Shown piece by piece: positions 38,715 through 49,247 of a DNA stretch of 64,000 nucleotides. This DNA is from Paguma larvata (Eukaryota > Chordata > Mammalia > Carnivora > Viverridae): NCBI GenBank assembly GCA_030068075.1, contig CM057841.1, positions 39,597,030-39,661,029 on the forward strand, read 5' to 3'. The notes below the pieces were generated by a model that was not told the origin of the DNA, ran no database searches, and saw only the letters and a program-made list of their open reading frames with translations. Made by a program: the position numbers and the translations under genes. Position 1 is the stretch's first letter, and every line of letters begins with the position of its first letter.

Positions 38715-39065
38715 TAACAAACTTATAAAGCCTATAAACCTATAACATTCTTAGAAGAAATCAAAGGGGAAAATCTTAAAGACTTTGGATATGGCAGAAG
38801 ATTCTTAGATATAACACCAAAATCATAAGGAACAACAACAAGATAGCTAACTTCATTAAAATGAAAAACTATTGTGATTCAAAGGACACCATCAGAAAGT
38901 GAAAGGGAAACCCAACCTACAGAATAGGAGAAAATGTTTGCAGTCATATATCTGATAAGGGCATGTATAACAAAATTTAAAGAACTCGTCGTGGTGGTGG
39001 TTGCACATATATGCAAGTATACTAAGAAAACACTTAGTTGAACACATTAAATTCAGTTGAAAAGA
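38715..39065 (+). mobile_element. Old L1 (L1M-type) ORF2 tail and 3' UTR
   Basis: 'tagaagaaatcaaaggggaaaatcttaaagactttggatatggc', 'atataacaccaaaatcataaggaacaacaac' and 'ggacaccatcagaaagtgaaagggaaacccaacctacagaatagg' are ORF2 C-terminal sequence. It jumps near 38985 to 'gtggtggttgcacatatatgcaagtatactaagaaaacac', a 3'-UTR-like block, so an internal deletion is likely. Confidence 0.8.
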
Positions 39066-39429
39066 CCATGAGAATCATTTCTTAGGGAAACTACAAGTCA
39101 AATCCCCCACATGTAGAATTATTTTCAAACTTGTATAACTTTTAAGACATATTCCAAAATCAGTTTGGTCTCCTTTGCACATTTGTATTGTCTCAGTAAT
39201 GTCTTTACACTTAAATCCTCAAAGAGCTCCCTGCATCCACGAGTAAAGTGCAACAAATCACAAAATCAGATGCAATAGGAATATCTGAAAATAGAGGAAT
39301 GGGTGAAAAAATAATGGTATTTCTCTGTAGAAAACTACGAGGTAATTTAAAAATTATTATTACTATTATGACCACAACACAGAGATACTCTAATATTCTA
39401 TCAAAAAGGAGAGTAAAATATTATATATT

Positions 39430-39632
39430 CAAATTTATTTTTCCAAGTTTATTTACATATTTTGAGAAAGAGAGAAGAGGAAGGAACAGAGACAGAGGGA
39501 GAGACAGAATCCCACACGGGCTCCACACCATCAGTGGACAGCCAGATGCGGGCTCCTTCTCACACAAACCATGAGATCATGACCTGAGCCAAAACTGGAT
39601 GCTAAACCGACTGCGCCATCCAGGCAACCCTA
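39430..39632 (-). mobile_element. Diverged carnivore SINE, minus strand
   Basis: 'ccaagtttatttacatattttgagaaagagag', 'catgagatcatgacctgagcc' and GACTGCGCCATCCAGGCAACCC. The middle has lost the 'gctctgagctgtcagcac' text. Confidence 0.87.
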
Positions 39633-39984
39633 TAATCACTTTCATTTTAACTAGGTAAAGGTAACAGTTACTATTAATTAAGTGCCAATTCTGTGTTTGA
39701 AGATGCACTAGAGGCTTTAAAGATGTTATAAAATTAACGTCTAAAGGCATTAAATGCCATAAATTTTAAGATGCATCATCAAATTAATAACAACACTTAA
39801 AGGTGGGAGGGAGAAAAAATGAAGCAACACAAGATGTTACATTTATGCATCATTTATAAAATTAATGTTCACTTTACACACATATTTTCCAGTCTAAGCA
39901 TCGGAAACAATATTTTCCATATATACTAAGGTCAGCTCCTATTTTTTCCACAACTTATTCTGTGGGGTTATGCCATACATTTGT

Positions 39985-40400
39985 GCAATGGACTAAATTG
40001 TGTCCCCTCAAAATTGGCATGGTGAAGCCTTAAACCACCTGCCTCCATACCAGCAAGGTGAATATATTTGGAAATAAAAGTTTCAGGAGGTAATCAGGTT
40101 AAATGAGGTCATAAGAATGGGGACTTAATTAGATAGCATTAGTGGATTTGTAGGAAGAGGCAAAGAAAGATCTCTCAGTGCATAAGGAATGTGAGGGTAC
40201 AACGACAAGGGGCCATACACAAGATAGGAAGAGAGTTTTTAGCAGAAAGCAAGACAGCTGGCACCTTGATCTTAATCACTTCCCAGTCTCTAGAACTGTG
40301 AGAAATAAATTTTTGTTGTTTAAACCTTGTAATCTCTGGGATTTTATTATGGGAGCCCAAGCAGAATAATATAATTCCTGTCAACTGAACAACTGACATT
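39985..40400 (+). mobile_element. MaLR (MST-like) solo LTR
   Basis: LTR text in order: 'caatggactaaattgtgtcccctcaaaattggcatggtgaagcc', 'aggaggtaatcaggttaaatgaggtcataagaatgggg', 'cttgatcttaatcacttcccagtctctagaactgtgagaaataaatttttgttgtttaaacc' and a terminal 'gggagcccaagcagaataatata'. AATAAA near 40305 is the LTR polyadenylation signal. No internal region is present. Confidence 0.85.
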
Positions 40401-40449
40401 CTATTTTCTGTTTGCCTTCCCTAGAATGGTAAGTGAGTAGAACCATAAT

Positions 40450-40819
40450 AAAATGATGGAGGCCAAAAGGTTTCAGTTCCTGTGATAAAGGCCAAAAGGT
40501 TTCTGTTTATGTTTCCTGTACCTCCTGGAGTTTGTTTCTCAGCGATAGCCCCAGACTTAAAGCCAGTCGGAAGAAGACACAGCCATCCGGACTCAAACGA
40601 ACAAAGAGAAGGGGCAGAGACAGCTCATGTAACCCTACAGTGTTATAAAAAGAGAACTGAATCCCGAGAGCGGGGTCCTTACCCTAAAGGAGGCCGGGGC
40701 GCTGGTGCTCCAGGTTTGGACCCTAGCTCAAGCTAGCTAATAAATCTCCTATGCTTTTGCAGCCTTGGCGTCTGAGACTTTCTGTTCTTGGGTGTTTGGG
40801 GTCTCGACCCTTACAAAAA
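40450..40819 (+). mobile_element. Solo LTR of a class I (gammaretrovirus-like) endogenous retrovirus
   Basis: The LTR runs from TG (40454) to CA (40815), 362 bp, with AAAA directly repeated outside each end (40450-40453 and 40816-40819). A 4-bp duplication is typical of class I elements. Within it are a TATAAAA box at 40644-40650, a GAGAGCGGGGTCC stretch, AATAAA at 40739-40744 and a GT-rich U5 ending CTTACA. A partial tandem repeat (GGCCAAAAGGTTTC) lies near the start of U3 at 40461 and about 40489. There is no gag, pol or env; it is a recombined remnant. A tandem of short A tracts could mimic the 4-bp duplication. Confidence 0.82.
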
Positions 40820-40834
40820 TATTGCCCTTTGGCT

Positions 40835-41095
40835 TTGGTTTCTTTCACTTAGTAAAATTTATTTCAGATTCATCCAAGGAGTCATGCAGATCAGTACTTC
40901 AGTTCTTTTAATTGCCCAATACCATTCTACTGGGGGAATACAGCACAGTCTATTTAGCCATTTGCCTCTTGAAGAACACTTTGGTTGCTTCTAAATTCGG
41001 ACGATTATGAATAATATTGCTATAAAAATTTGCATACAGGATTTGGTGTGAACATAAGTATTCATACAAACACTTAGGAAAACGGAATTATACAT
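40835..41095 (-). mobile_element. Old L1 3' end fragment beside the LTRs
   Basis: 'ggtttctttcacttagtaaaatttatttcagattcatccaaggagtcatgcagatcagtacttcag', 'gattatgaataatattgctataaaaatttgc' and 'gaacataagtattcatac' are reverse-complement L1M text. L1-like text ('gcatggtagggtttaac') resumes at about 41762, on the far side of the next LTR. Confidence 0.78.
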
Positions 41096-41743
41096 TGTTG
41101 GGAGCCATTTTGGGCTCATAGGTTGAGATCACTCCCTGTGTGGAAAAAGTGGTTGAAGCAGTTATGAGCTGGCTGAATATTGGTGTGATCTGTGTAAATG
41201 TTAGGCCCCTATTATGTAAATTCACTCATTCACAAGCAAAGGACAAGCATTGGGAATTCTGTCCTTCCCAGATGGCTTGCACCTCCCCCACTGTGGTTGG
41301 AAGAATAGGCTTAATGACTCTTGACCTGTTTATAGATACTTAACATAGGCAGGCCTAGGTAATGCCCTGTTCTCTCCCCCTGCCTTAAATTTATGTGCTA
41401 ATTAACTTGAAAACAACTTGCAAGATTGAGGAAATCACTGCTTTACTGATAAAAACACATTATTGTTCAAACTATGCTTACAGATGGGATGTCACTCATT
41501 GATGTAATGTCACTCACTACCTTTAAAAATAAAGACACTGAGACCGGAAGGGCAGAGACACCAGAATTGCCAGGGCTGCCTGCTTGGTCATCAGACAACA
41601 TCTCTCTTGTGGCTCTCTCACTTCCTTTTGCCTGACTGTCCATCCTTTGGGGACCCCTAGATTCACTGGAACTGGACTTCGGCAATAAATAACCACAGTA
41701 CTCTACTTGGCAAATTTGTTTCTTGTAGGGGGATGTCTCAACA
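41096..41743 (+). mobile_element. Solo LTR with TGTTG...CAACA ends (class II-like)
   Basis: About 648 bp starting TGTTGGGAGCCATTTTGGG and ending GGGGATGTCTCAACA, with matching TGTTG/CAACA termini. A TATA-like TTTAAAAATAAAG lies near 41522, and AATAAA at about 41684 is followed by a GT-rich U5. No protein-coding region. The bases beside the termini do not match (ATACAT versus GTTCTA), so the duplication is lost or the right end is misplaced. Family assignment rests on the termini only. Confidence 0.68.
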
Positions 41744-42429
41744 GTTCTATGCTATTGTACATGCATGGTAGGGTTTAACATACAAGCTAATGGATGATGA
41801 AATCAGTTCTTCACTGTCAGACAGGAAGTAATAAATAAGGAACTCAAAGTATCAAATAAATATACACTATATCAAACAAATGATCCAGATTAACATCACC
41901 AGTTATGCCAGTTTGATACTATTAATGTCTGCCCTGATATGATGTGATGAAGAGTAATACTTCATGTCTGTGGTATTCTTCCCCCAAATGAATAACGTCC
42001 ATCTGTCTTGACAAAAAAGGAAAAACTCAAATTGAGGACAGTCAACAAAGGATCTGACCAATTTATTTCAAAACTGTGAAGGTCATGACAATCAAAGAAA
42101 AAGTGAAAAATGTTACAGGAGATAGGATGAACTATTACAATGTGTTATCTTGTTTTAGAGTCAAGAAAATAAGAAAGAAAATTAGTATAAAAACTAGCTA
42201 AATACAAATAATGTCTGGAGATGGTTAATAATAGCACACAAATGTTGGTTGCTTAATTTTGACAAATGTAACATGGTAATGCAATATGTTAACATTGAGA
42301 GAAGCTGGGTGTGAGGTATACAGGAACTCTGTATTATCTTTGAAACTTTCTTTTAGATACAAAATTATTTTTGAAATGTTATTAAAAATGCAATTGGATT
42401 CCTGGTATTTTGAAAAGCGCTAAGATTTT
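41744..42429. other. Short L1 remnant then unique DNA
   Basis: After a short L1-like stretch (to about 41800) no recognisable element is visible. Confidence 0.4.
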
Positions 42430-42545
42430 TACAATCTCAGAAATTTGGATATTAATCTCATTTTAGAAAACTGAAGCTTAAGTTTCTGAAATTTGTATGA
42501 GGTCAAATAGCTAACAAATAGAAGAGCCAATATTTAATGATAATT
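42430..42545 (-). mobile_element. MIR element
   Basis: 'attaatctcattttagaaaactgaagcttaagtttctgaaatttgtatgaggtcaaatagctaacaaatagaagagcc' is the reverse MIR core. Confidence 0.72.
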
Positions 42546-42976
42546 CCTTCATTCTTGAAAGGTAACTATTACAATGCAAACCACTTCCATCCACATACAA
42601 AGAATAAGTTTGTTTTAGATTTGGGAGTTGTATGTGATTCTCTGTATTTTTTTTTAAGAGCTGCTTCATTTAAATGGTATAACAATTTTCAAATAAAAAT
42701 GAATAAAAGGTAACCTAATGTGTTAATTTTGGTGTGAGACTTATTAAGAGAACAAAGCAATAGTGTCCTTTTAATATGCAATCATTTCCCCATCAATATT
42801 TACTTTAATAACTTTACATCCCTTAGAAACCCTCTTACAGCTTTAAAAAAATCAAAAAAAGTTGTATCTATCAATATGTACAAAATGACAGAAACTGAAA
42901 AAAACCCAAGTTTATCAATATGGGTAAAGTATATTACTCAAAGACTCACAAATATGACAAAGGTGTAACTACAAGT

Positions 42977-42996
42977 AAGAATTCAGTCCACTGGGA
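42977..42996 (+). repeat. Left target-site duplication of the full-length L1
   Basis: AAGAATTCAGTCCACTGGGA, identical to 49248-49267. Read on the bottom strand the nick context is TCTT/AC, compatible with the L1 endonuclease preference for TTTT/AA-like sites. Confidence 0.95.
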
Positions 42997-43003
42997 AGGA
43001 GAC

Positions 43004-43014
43004 CAAGATGGCGG
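43004..43014 (+). promoter_or_regulatory. YY1-like site at the L1 5' end
   Basis: CAAGATGGCGG, starting eight bases into the element, matches the YY1 core (AAGATGGCGGC-type). In human L1 a YY1 site at the same place positions transcription initiation near base 1. Its conservation here supports an intact internal polymerase II promoter start. Confidence 0.75.
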
Positions 43015-43339
43015 AAGAGTAGGGAGACCCAAAGTTTCCCTTGTTTTTTGAATTGAGAGGGACCGAAACAGAGAGATTCTCAACTCCAAGAACCTGGCAG
43101 AAAAGATGTAGCAGCTCACAAGGAACGCAAGAAACATAGACAATGCCCTAGGACCATGAGTCTAATCGAGAACGGACAAAACGATCTCGGGAAATGAGCT
43201 GAGGGGAGGGTGAGCTGGGGACAGCGGGGAAAGTGCCCAACATCCGAAGGAGAGGGTCAGAGAGGGGGAGACCACCACCATCCAGCCCCTAAAGACAGGG
43301 CTTAGGAGGAGAAGCTCTGTGTCTAACAGCAGAACGCAG

Positions 43340-43860
43340 CAGAACTCTCCTTATGCGGGACCGCGGACGGAGGAACAGTCAGCCCACCCGGCCCACAGTC
43401 GCTCAGCCGCCAGCAGCGTGGGGAGAGACCGCGGACCGCCGCCACTGCTGCGGGCACCAGTGGGGAGTCGGCGCCGGGCGCCGCTGCCACCTCCGGCCCC
43501 CGGGAGCGACCGACCGCGGGACCCCGCCGCTGCTGCCGGCCGGAGCGGGGAGTGCTCGCTAGTCACCGCCGCGCCCAGTGGGGAGTGAAAAACCGCTGGG
43601 ACCGCCACGCTGCCACTTGAACAGGGATTGCGCGCCAGTCGGGCCGCCATCCCGTGGGGAGCCGGCGACCTGGGACCATTGCCGCTGCCCACCTGAGCTG
43701 GGATTGGGCGCTAGTCGCCGCGAAGGGCCCGTGGGGTTCGAACAATCGCGGGGCTGCCACCACCACTTTGCCCATGGGGAGTGCGCACAAGTCGCCCCGG
43801 CCAGGCGACCTGCTGCCGTAGGGGGGTTGGCCTAGTCACCCGCGGAGCACCTCTAACCCT
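43340..43860 (+). promoter_or_regulatory. CpG-rich L1 5' UTR promoter region
   Basis: Dense CpG and GC content in otherwise AT-rich DNA. A GTGGGGAG-type motif recurs at about 43419, 43460, 43545 (GCGGGGAGT), 43578, 43654 and 43774 (ATGGGGAGT), next to repeated GCCGC/CTGCC text, suggesting decayed internal repeats. L1 5' UTRs carry the internal promoter and are methylation targets. Retained CpGs imply limited deamination time or ongoing CpG protection. Several 70-110 codon open frames on both strands are expected from the composition. Confidence 0.8.
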
Positions 43861-44227
43861 GACACATTTGCAGAAGGTTGGGGGGTGGCAGGCAGGCAGG
43901 CAGGCGCCCACCATCCAGTGGACCGCACTGCACCGGTGTCCATAGCTGAGTAAGGACAGAAACAAGGGGGCGAGTGGAAGCCCCGGGACTGGGAACAAAG
44001 GAATGAAGGGACACCATTGTTGTCTTAAGGGCCCACAAGCACCAGCCCCAGGAAGTCACTCCCAAAGCCATCCCTGCCTCAGTGGAGAACACCCGCCTAC
44101 ACTAAACCACGCCCATCCGCTCAGGAGTGACACCTCTCAGCGGGAGCTACACAGGCCAAGTTCAGACCCCTGCGTGGAGTAACACCAGGGCAACTTCAAG
44201 AAACAACCCAAAACACATCCAGCCAAA

Positions 44228-45119
44228 ATGATGAAACGGAAGAATTCTCCTCAAAAGAATCTACAAGAAGCAGTGACAGCTCAAGAATTAATGAAAACAG
44301 ATATAAGCAACATAACAGAACATGAATATAGATTGATAATCATAAAACTAATCGCTGGGCTTGAAAAAAAGCTTAGATGAATGCAAGGGGTCCCGCGCGG
44401 CAGAGTTCAAGGACCTTAAAAACGGGCAGGAAGAATTAAAGAAGAAATTAGAACTACAGGGGAAACTGGAAGCAGCCACAGCACGGATTGAAGAGGTAGA
44501 GGAAAGAGTTAGTGCATTAGAAGATAAAATCATTAAAAAAGAGGAAGGACATAAAAAGAGAGAGACGCTGATCCAGGAACAGGAAAGGAGAATTCCAGAG
44601 CTGAGCGATGCACTCAAAAGAAACAATATCCATATCATAGGAGTTCCAGAGGAAGAAGAGAGAGAGAAAGGAGTCGAAGGGGTTCTTGAACAAATCACTG
44701 CTGAGAACTTCCCCAATGTGAGGAAGGAAACGGGCCTGGAAATCCAAGAGACACAGAGAACTCCCCTCAGACGTAACTTGAATAGACCTTCTGCACGGCA
44801 CATCATAGTGAAGCTGGCAAAATACAAAGATAGGGAGAGAATCCTGAAAGCAGCTAGGGACAAAAGAACCCTAACATACAAAGGAAGACATATAAGGGTA
44901 GTAGCAGACTTATCTACAGAAACTTGGCAAGCCAGAAAATAATGGCAGGATATCTTCAATGTGATGAGCAAGAAGGACATGCAACCAAGAATTCTGTATC
45001 CGGCTAGCCTGTCGTTCAGAATAGAAGGAGAGATCAAGGTTTTTCCCAACAAACAAAAACTGAAAGAATTTATCACAAATAAGCCAGCACTACAAGGGAT
45101 CCTGAGGGGCACTCTATGA
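44228..45119 (+). pseudogene. ORF1: L1 ORF1 (RNA-binding chaperone), disrupted
   Basis: The start is ATGATG at 44228. The first frame reads 50 codons and stops at TGA 44378-44380, because the run 44364-44370 has seven As. With six, the frame would pass directly into the long open frame that follows (GLEK then SLDE). That frame has a Glu/Lys-rich coiled-coil stretch (about 44390-44620), the RRM-like core with HIIGVPEEEE (near 44630) and RVVADLSTETWQARK (near 44900), then an in-frame TAA at 44940-44942 exactly where relatives have a sense codon before WQDIF. Reading on, the C-terminal domain (ILYPASLSF...) ends at TGA 45117-45119. Full span about 296 codons, a little shorter than human ORF1p (338). 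Two lesions make a functional protein impossible as written. Confidence 0.93.
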
Positions 45120-48100
45120 AGGAAAGGTTGCAAAGAACATGGACTGCCAGAGACAGTCTTACAAACATGAAACCTACAGATAATACAGTGACTGTAAGCC
45201 CATATTTTTCAATATTAACACTGAATGTAAATGGACTAAATGCTCCAATCAAAAGACACAGGATAACAGAATGGATTAAAAAACAAGACCCATCTATTTG
45301 CTGTCTTCAAGAAACTCATCTTAAACCTGAAGACACCTTCAGATTGAAAGTGAGGGGATGGAGAACCATCTACCATGCTACTGGAAGTCAGAAGAAAGCC
45401 GGAGTAGCCACACTTATATCAGACAAATTAGACTTTAAAATGAACGATGTAATAAGAGATGAAGAAGGACATTATATAATAGTCTCAGGGACCATCCAGC
45501 AGGAAGAGCTAACAATTGTAAATATCTACGCACCGAATTCGGAGACACCCAAATTTGTAAAACAACTAATTACAAACATTAGCAACCTCATAGATAAAAA
45601 TGTCCTAATAGTAGGGTATCTCAACACCCCACTCTCAGCATTGGATAGATCTACAAAACAGAAAATCTCTGCAGAAACAATAGCCCAGAACGACAAATTA
45701 GAACAGATGGGCCTCACAGACATCTTTAGGGTCCTTCATCCAGAAGCAAAGGAATTTACGTTCTTCTCAGCTGCACACGGTACATTTTCCAAGATAGACC
45801 ACATTCTGGGGCACAGGGAAGCTCTGAATAAATATAAAAGAATTGAGATCATACTGTGTACACTGTCAGACTACAATGCTTTGAAACTTGAAATCAACCA
45901 CAGGAGAAAGCCTGGAAAACATCCAAAAACATGGCGACTAAGAAATAACCTACTAAAAGATGACTGGGTCAACCTAGCCATCAGAGAAGAAATTAAAAAA
46001 TACATGGAAACAAATGAAAATGAAAATACAACAATCCAAATGCTCTGGGATGCAGAGAAGGCAGTCCTGAGAGGGAAATATATTGCAATCCAGGCCCATC
46101 TCAAGAAACAAGAAAAATCAATAACACAAATTCTAACAGCACGCCTAAAGGAACTAGAAGCAGAACAACTAAAACAACCCAAGCCCAGCAGAAAGAGAGA
46201 AATAACAAAGATCAGAGCACAAATTAATCATATGGAGACAGAAAAGGTAGTGGAACAGATCAATGAAACCAAAAGCTGGTTCTTTGAAAAAATAAACAAA
46301 ATAGACAAACCTCTAGGCAGGCTTCTCAAAAAGAAAAGAGAGAGAACTCAAATAGATAAAATCATGAATGAAAAGGGAGAAATTACAACCAATCCCTCAG
46401 AGATACAAGCAATCATCAGAGAATACTATGAAAAATTATATGCCACCAAACTTGGCAATCTGGAAGAAATGGACAGCTTCCTAAACAGCCACACACTACC
46501 AAAACTCAAACGGGAAGAAATAGAAAATTTGAACAGACCCATAACTAGTGAAGAAATAGAATCAGTTATCAAAAACCTCCCAGCAAATAAAAGCCCTGGA
46601 CCAGACTGTTTTCCTGCGGAATTTTACCAGACATTTAAAACAAAGTTAATTCCTATCCTCCTCAAGCTGTTCCAAAAAATTGAAACGGAAGGAAAACTCC
46701 CGGAATCATTCTATGAAGCCAGCATCACTTTGATTCCCAAACCAGATAGAGACCCAGCAAAGAAAGAGAATTACAGGCCAATATCCCTGATGAATATGGA
46801 TGCAAAAATTTTCAACAAGATACTAGCAAATCGAATCCAACAGCATATAAAGAGAATTATCCACCATGATCAAGTAGGATTCATCCCTGGGTTGCAGGGC
46901 TGGTTCAATATTCGCAAATCAATCAACGTGATACATCACATCAACAAAAGAAAAGATAAGAACCATATGATCCTGTCAATAGATGCAGAAAAAGCATTTG
47001 ACAAAATACAGCACTCTTTCTTAATAAAACTCTCGAGAAAGTCGGGATAGAAGGAACATACTTAAACATCATAAAAGCCATATATGAAAAGCCCACAGCT
47101 AATATCATCCTCAATGGGGAAAAATTGAAAGCCTTCCCCCTGAGATCAGGAACACGACAGGGGTGTCCACTCTCGCCACTGCTATTTAACATAGTGTTGG
47201 AAGTCTTAGTATCAGCAATCAGACAACAAAACAAAATAAAAGGCATCAAGATTGGCAAGGAGGAAGTCAAACTTTCACTTTTTGCAGATGACGTGATACT
47301 TTACATGGAAAACCCGACCGAATCTACCAAAAGCCTACTAGAACTGATCCATGATTTCAGCAAAGTTGCAGGATACAAAATCAACGTACAGAAATCGGTG
47401 GCATTTCTATACACCAACAATGAAGCAGCAGAAAGAGAAATAAAGAAGCTAAACCCTTTCACAATTGCACCAAAAACCATAAAATACTTAGGAATAAACC
47501 TAACCAAAGAGGTGAAAGACCTCTACACTGAAAACTATAAAAAACTTATGAAGGAAATTGAGGAAGACATAAGGAAACGGAAAAACATCCCATGCTCATG
47601 GATTGGAAGAATAAATATCATTAAAATGGCAATACTACCCAAAGCAATCTACACATTCAATGCAATCCCAATCAAAATTGCACCAGCATTCTTTTCAAAG
47701 CTAGAGCAAACAATCCTAAAATTTGTATGGAACCACAAAAGACCTCGAATAGCCAAAATAATACTGAAGAATAAAACCAAGGCGAGAGGCATCACAATCC
47801 CAGACTTTAACCTCTACTACAAAGCGGTAGTCATCAAGACTGTATGGTACTGGCACAAAAACAGACACATAGACCAATGGAATAGAATAGAAAACTCAGA
47901 AATGGACCCGCAAGTATATGGCCAACTAATCTTTGACAAAGCGGGAAAATGTATCCAATGGAAAAAAGACAGCCTCTTTAACAAATGGTGCTGGGAGAAT
48001 TGGACAGCAACATGCAAAAGAATGAAACTAGACCACTTTAAAGCTTACACCACTCACAAAAATAAATTCTAAATGGATAAAAGATCTGAATGTGAGACAG

Positions 48101-49091
48101 GAAACCGTCAAAATCCTAGAGGAGAAAGCAGGAAAAAGACTCTTTGACCTAAGACGCACCAATTTCTTACTCGACACGTCTCCAAAGGCAAGGGAATTGA
48201 AAGCAAAGAAGAACTATTGGGACCTCATCAAGATAAAAAGCTTCTGCACAGCAAAAGAAACAACCAACAAAACGAATAGGCAACCAACGGAATGGGAAAA
48301 GATCATCGCAAATGACATATCGGATAAAGGACTAGTATCTAAAATCTATAAAGAACTCACCAAACTCCACACCCGAAAAACAAACAACCCAGTGAAGAAA
48401 TGGGCGGAAGATATGAATAGACACTTCTCCAAAGAGGACATTCAGATGGCCAACAGACACATGAAACGATGCTCAAAGTCACTCATCATCAGGGAAATAC
48501 AAATCATAACCACACTGCGATACCACCTCACACCAGTCAGAGTGGCTAAAATGAACAAATCAGGAAACTATAGATGCTGGCGAGGATGTGGAGAAGTAGG
48601 CACCCTCCTACACTGTTGGTGGGAATGCAAACTGGTGCAGCCACTCTGGAAAACGGTGTGGAGATTCCTCAAAAAAATGAAAATAGAGCTACCCTATGAC
48701 CCAGCAATAGCACTGCTAGGAATCTACCCAAGAGACACAGAAATGCTGATGCATAGGAACACGTGTACCCCAATGTTCATAGCAGCACTTTCGACAATAG
48801 CCAAATCATGGAAAAGAAACCAAGTGCCCATCAACTGACGAGTGGATAAAGAAGATGTGGTACATATATACAATGGACTACGACGTGGCAATGAGAAAAA
48901 ATGAAATCTGGCCATGTGTAGCAACATGGGTGGAACTGGAGGGTATTATGTTAAGTGAAATAAGTCAGTCAGAAAAAGACAGATACCATATGTTTCCACG
49001 AATAGGTGGACTTTGTGAGACTAAGCAGAAACCAGGGGGAGGGGAAGAGGGGAAACTAAAAAAGACAGAGAGGGAGGGAGATAAAACATAA
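45116..49091 (+). pseudogene. ORF2: L1 ORF2 (endonuclease-reverse transcriptase), four reading segments
   Basis: Four frames join the protein: 45116-47050, 47125-48072 (its frame opens from about 47030), about 48044-48838 and about 48816-49091. Breaks: a missing base in the A run at 47026-47029; an extra AAAG at 48040-48043 that is absent from the truncated copy at 57970; an extra A at 48812-48815, where both truncated copies have one fewer. The endonuclease domain is recognisable ([42 protein letters not shown]), but VGDFN is VGYLN (45617-45619) and SDH is SDY (45872-45874). Reverse transcriptase motifs include [20 protein letters not shown] and FADD at 47281-47292. The Cys-rich C-terminus (CWRGC...LLHCWWEC) is intact at about 48575-48630. 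A likely natural start is the ATG at 45167; the ATG at 45116 overlaps the ORF1 stop. Confidence 0.94.
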
Positions 49092-49247
49092 GAGACTCTC
49101 AAAGACTAAGAACAAACTGAGGGTAAGGGGGATGAGGGAGGGGGGAGAGGGGGTGATGGGCATTAAAAAAGGCACAAGTTGGGATGAACACTGGGTGTTA
49201 TATGTAAACCAATTTGAAAATAAATTATTATAAGTAAAAAAAAAAAA
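49092..49247 (+). other. L1 3' UTR and poly(A) tail
   Basis: G-rich text (GGGTAAGGGGGATGAGGGAGGGGGGAG), then 'aacactgggtgttatatgtaaacc', AATAAA at 49219-49224 and a poly(A) run from 49236. The G-rich tract is a known trait of L1 3' UTRs in mammals and may form a quadruplex. Confidence 0.88.

Larger units (their letters stand above)
42997..49247 (+). mobile_element. L1: Full-length LINE-1 retrotransposon (about 6.25 kb)
   Basis: The element contains everything an L1 needs in order: 5' UTR (42997-44227), ORF1 (44228-45119), ORF2 (45116 or 45167 to 49091), 3' UTR (49092-49235) with AATAAA at 49219-49224, and a poly(A) run from 49236. A perfect 20-bp duplication frames it. The 5' end starts GGAGACCAAGATGGCGG, so it is not 5'-truncated. 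Both ORFs are broken (see their entries). L1 moves by target-primed reverse transcription: ORF1p is the RNA-binding chaperone and ORF2p supplies endonuclease and reverse transcriptase. Two related truncated copies lie at 56933 and 59713 on the other strand; a comparison of about 90 bases with the second shows roughly nine in ten bases matching. Confidence 0.97.

Noticed and set aside
40482..40736. 84-codon frame inside the solo LTR as a viral gene
   Set aside because: It covers U3/R of an LTR, with no similarity to retroviral proteins.
43351..43998. GC-rich open frames in the L1 5' UTR, both strands
   Set aside because: Long frames are expected by chance in CpG-rich DNA. Kept only as an ORF0-like question in the findings.
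44348..45133. Minus-strand 261-codon open frame opposite ORF1
   Set aside because: It mirrors the sense coding region of L1 and has a low-complexity Ser/Leu composition. A shadow of ORF1.
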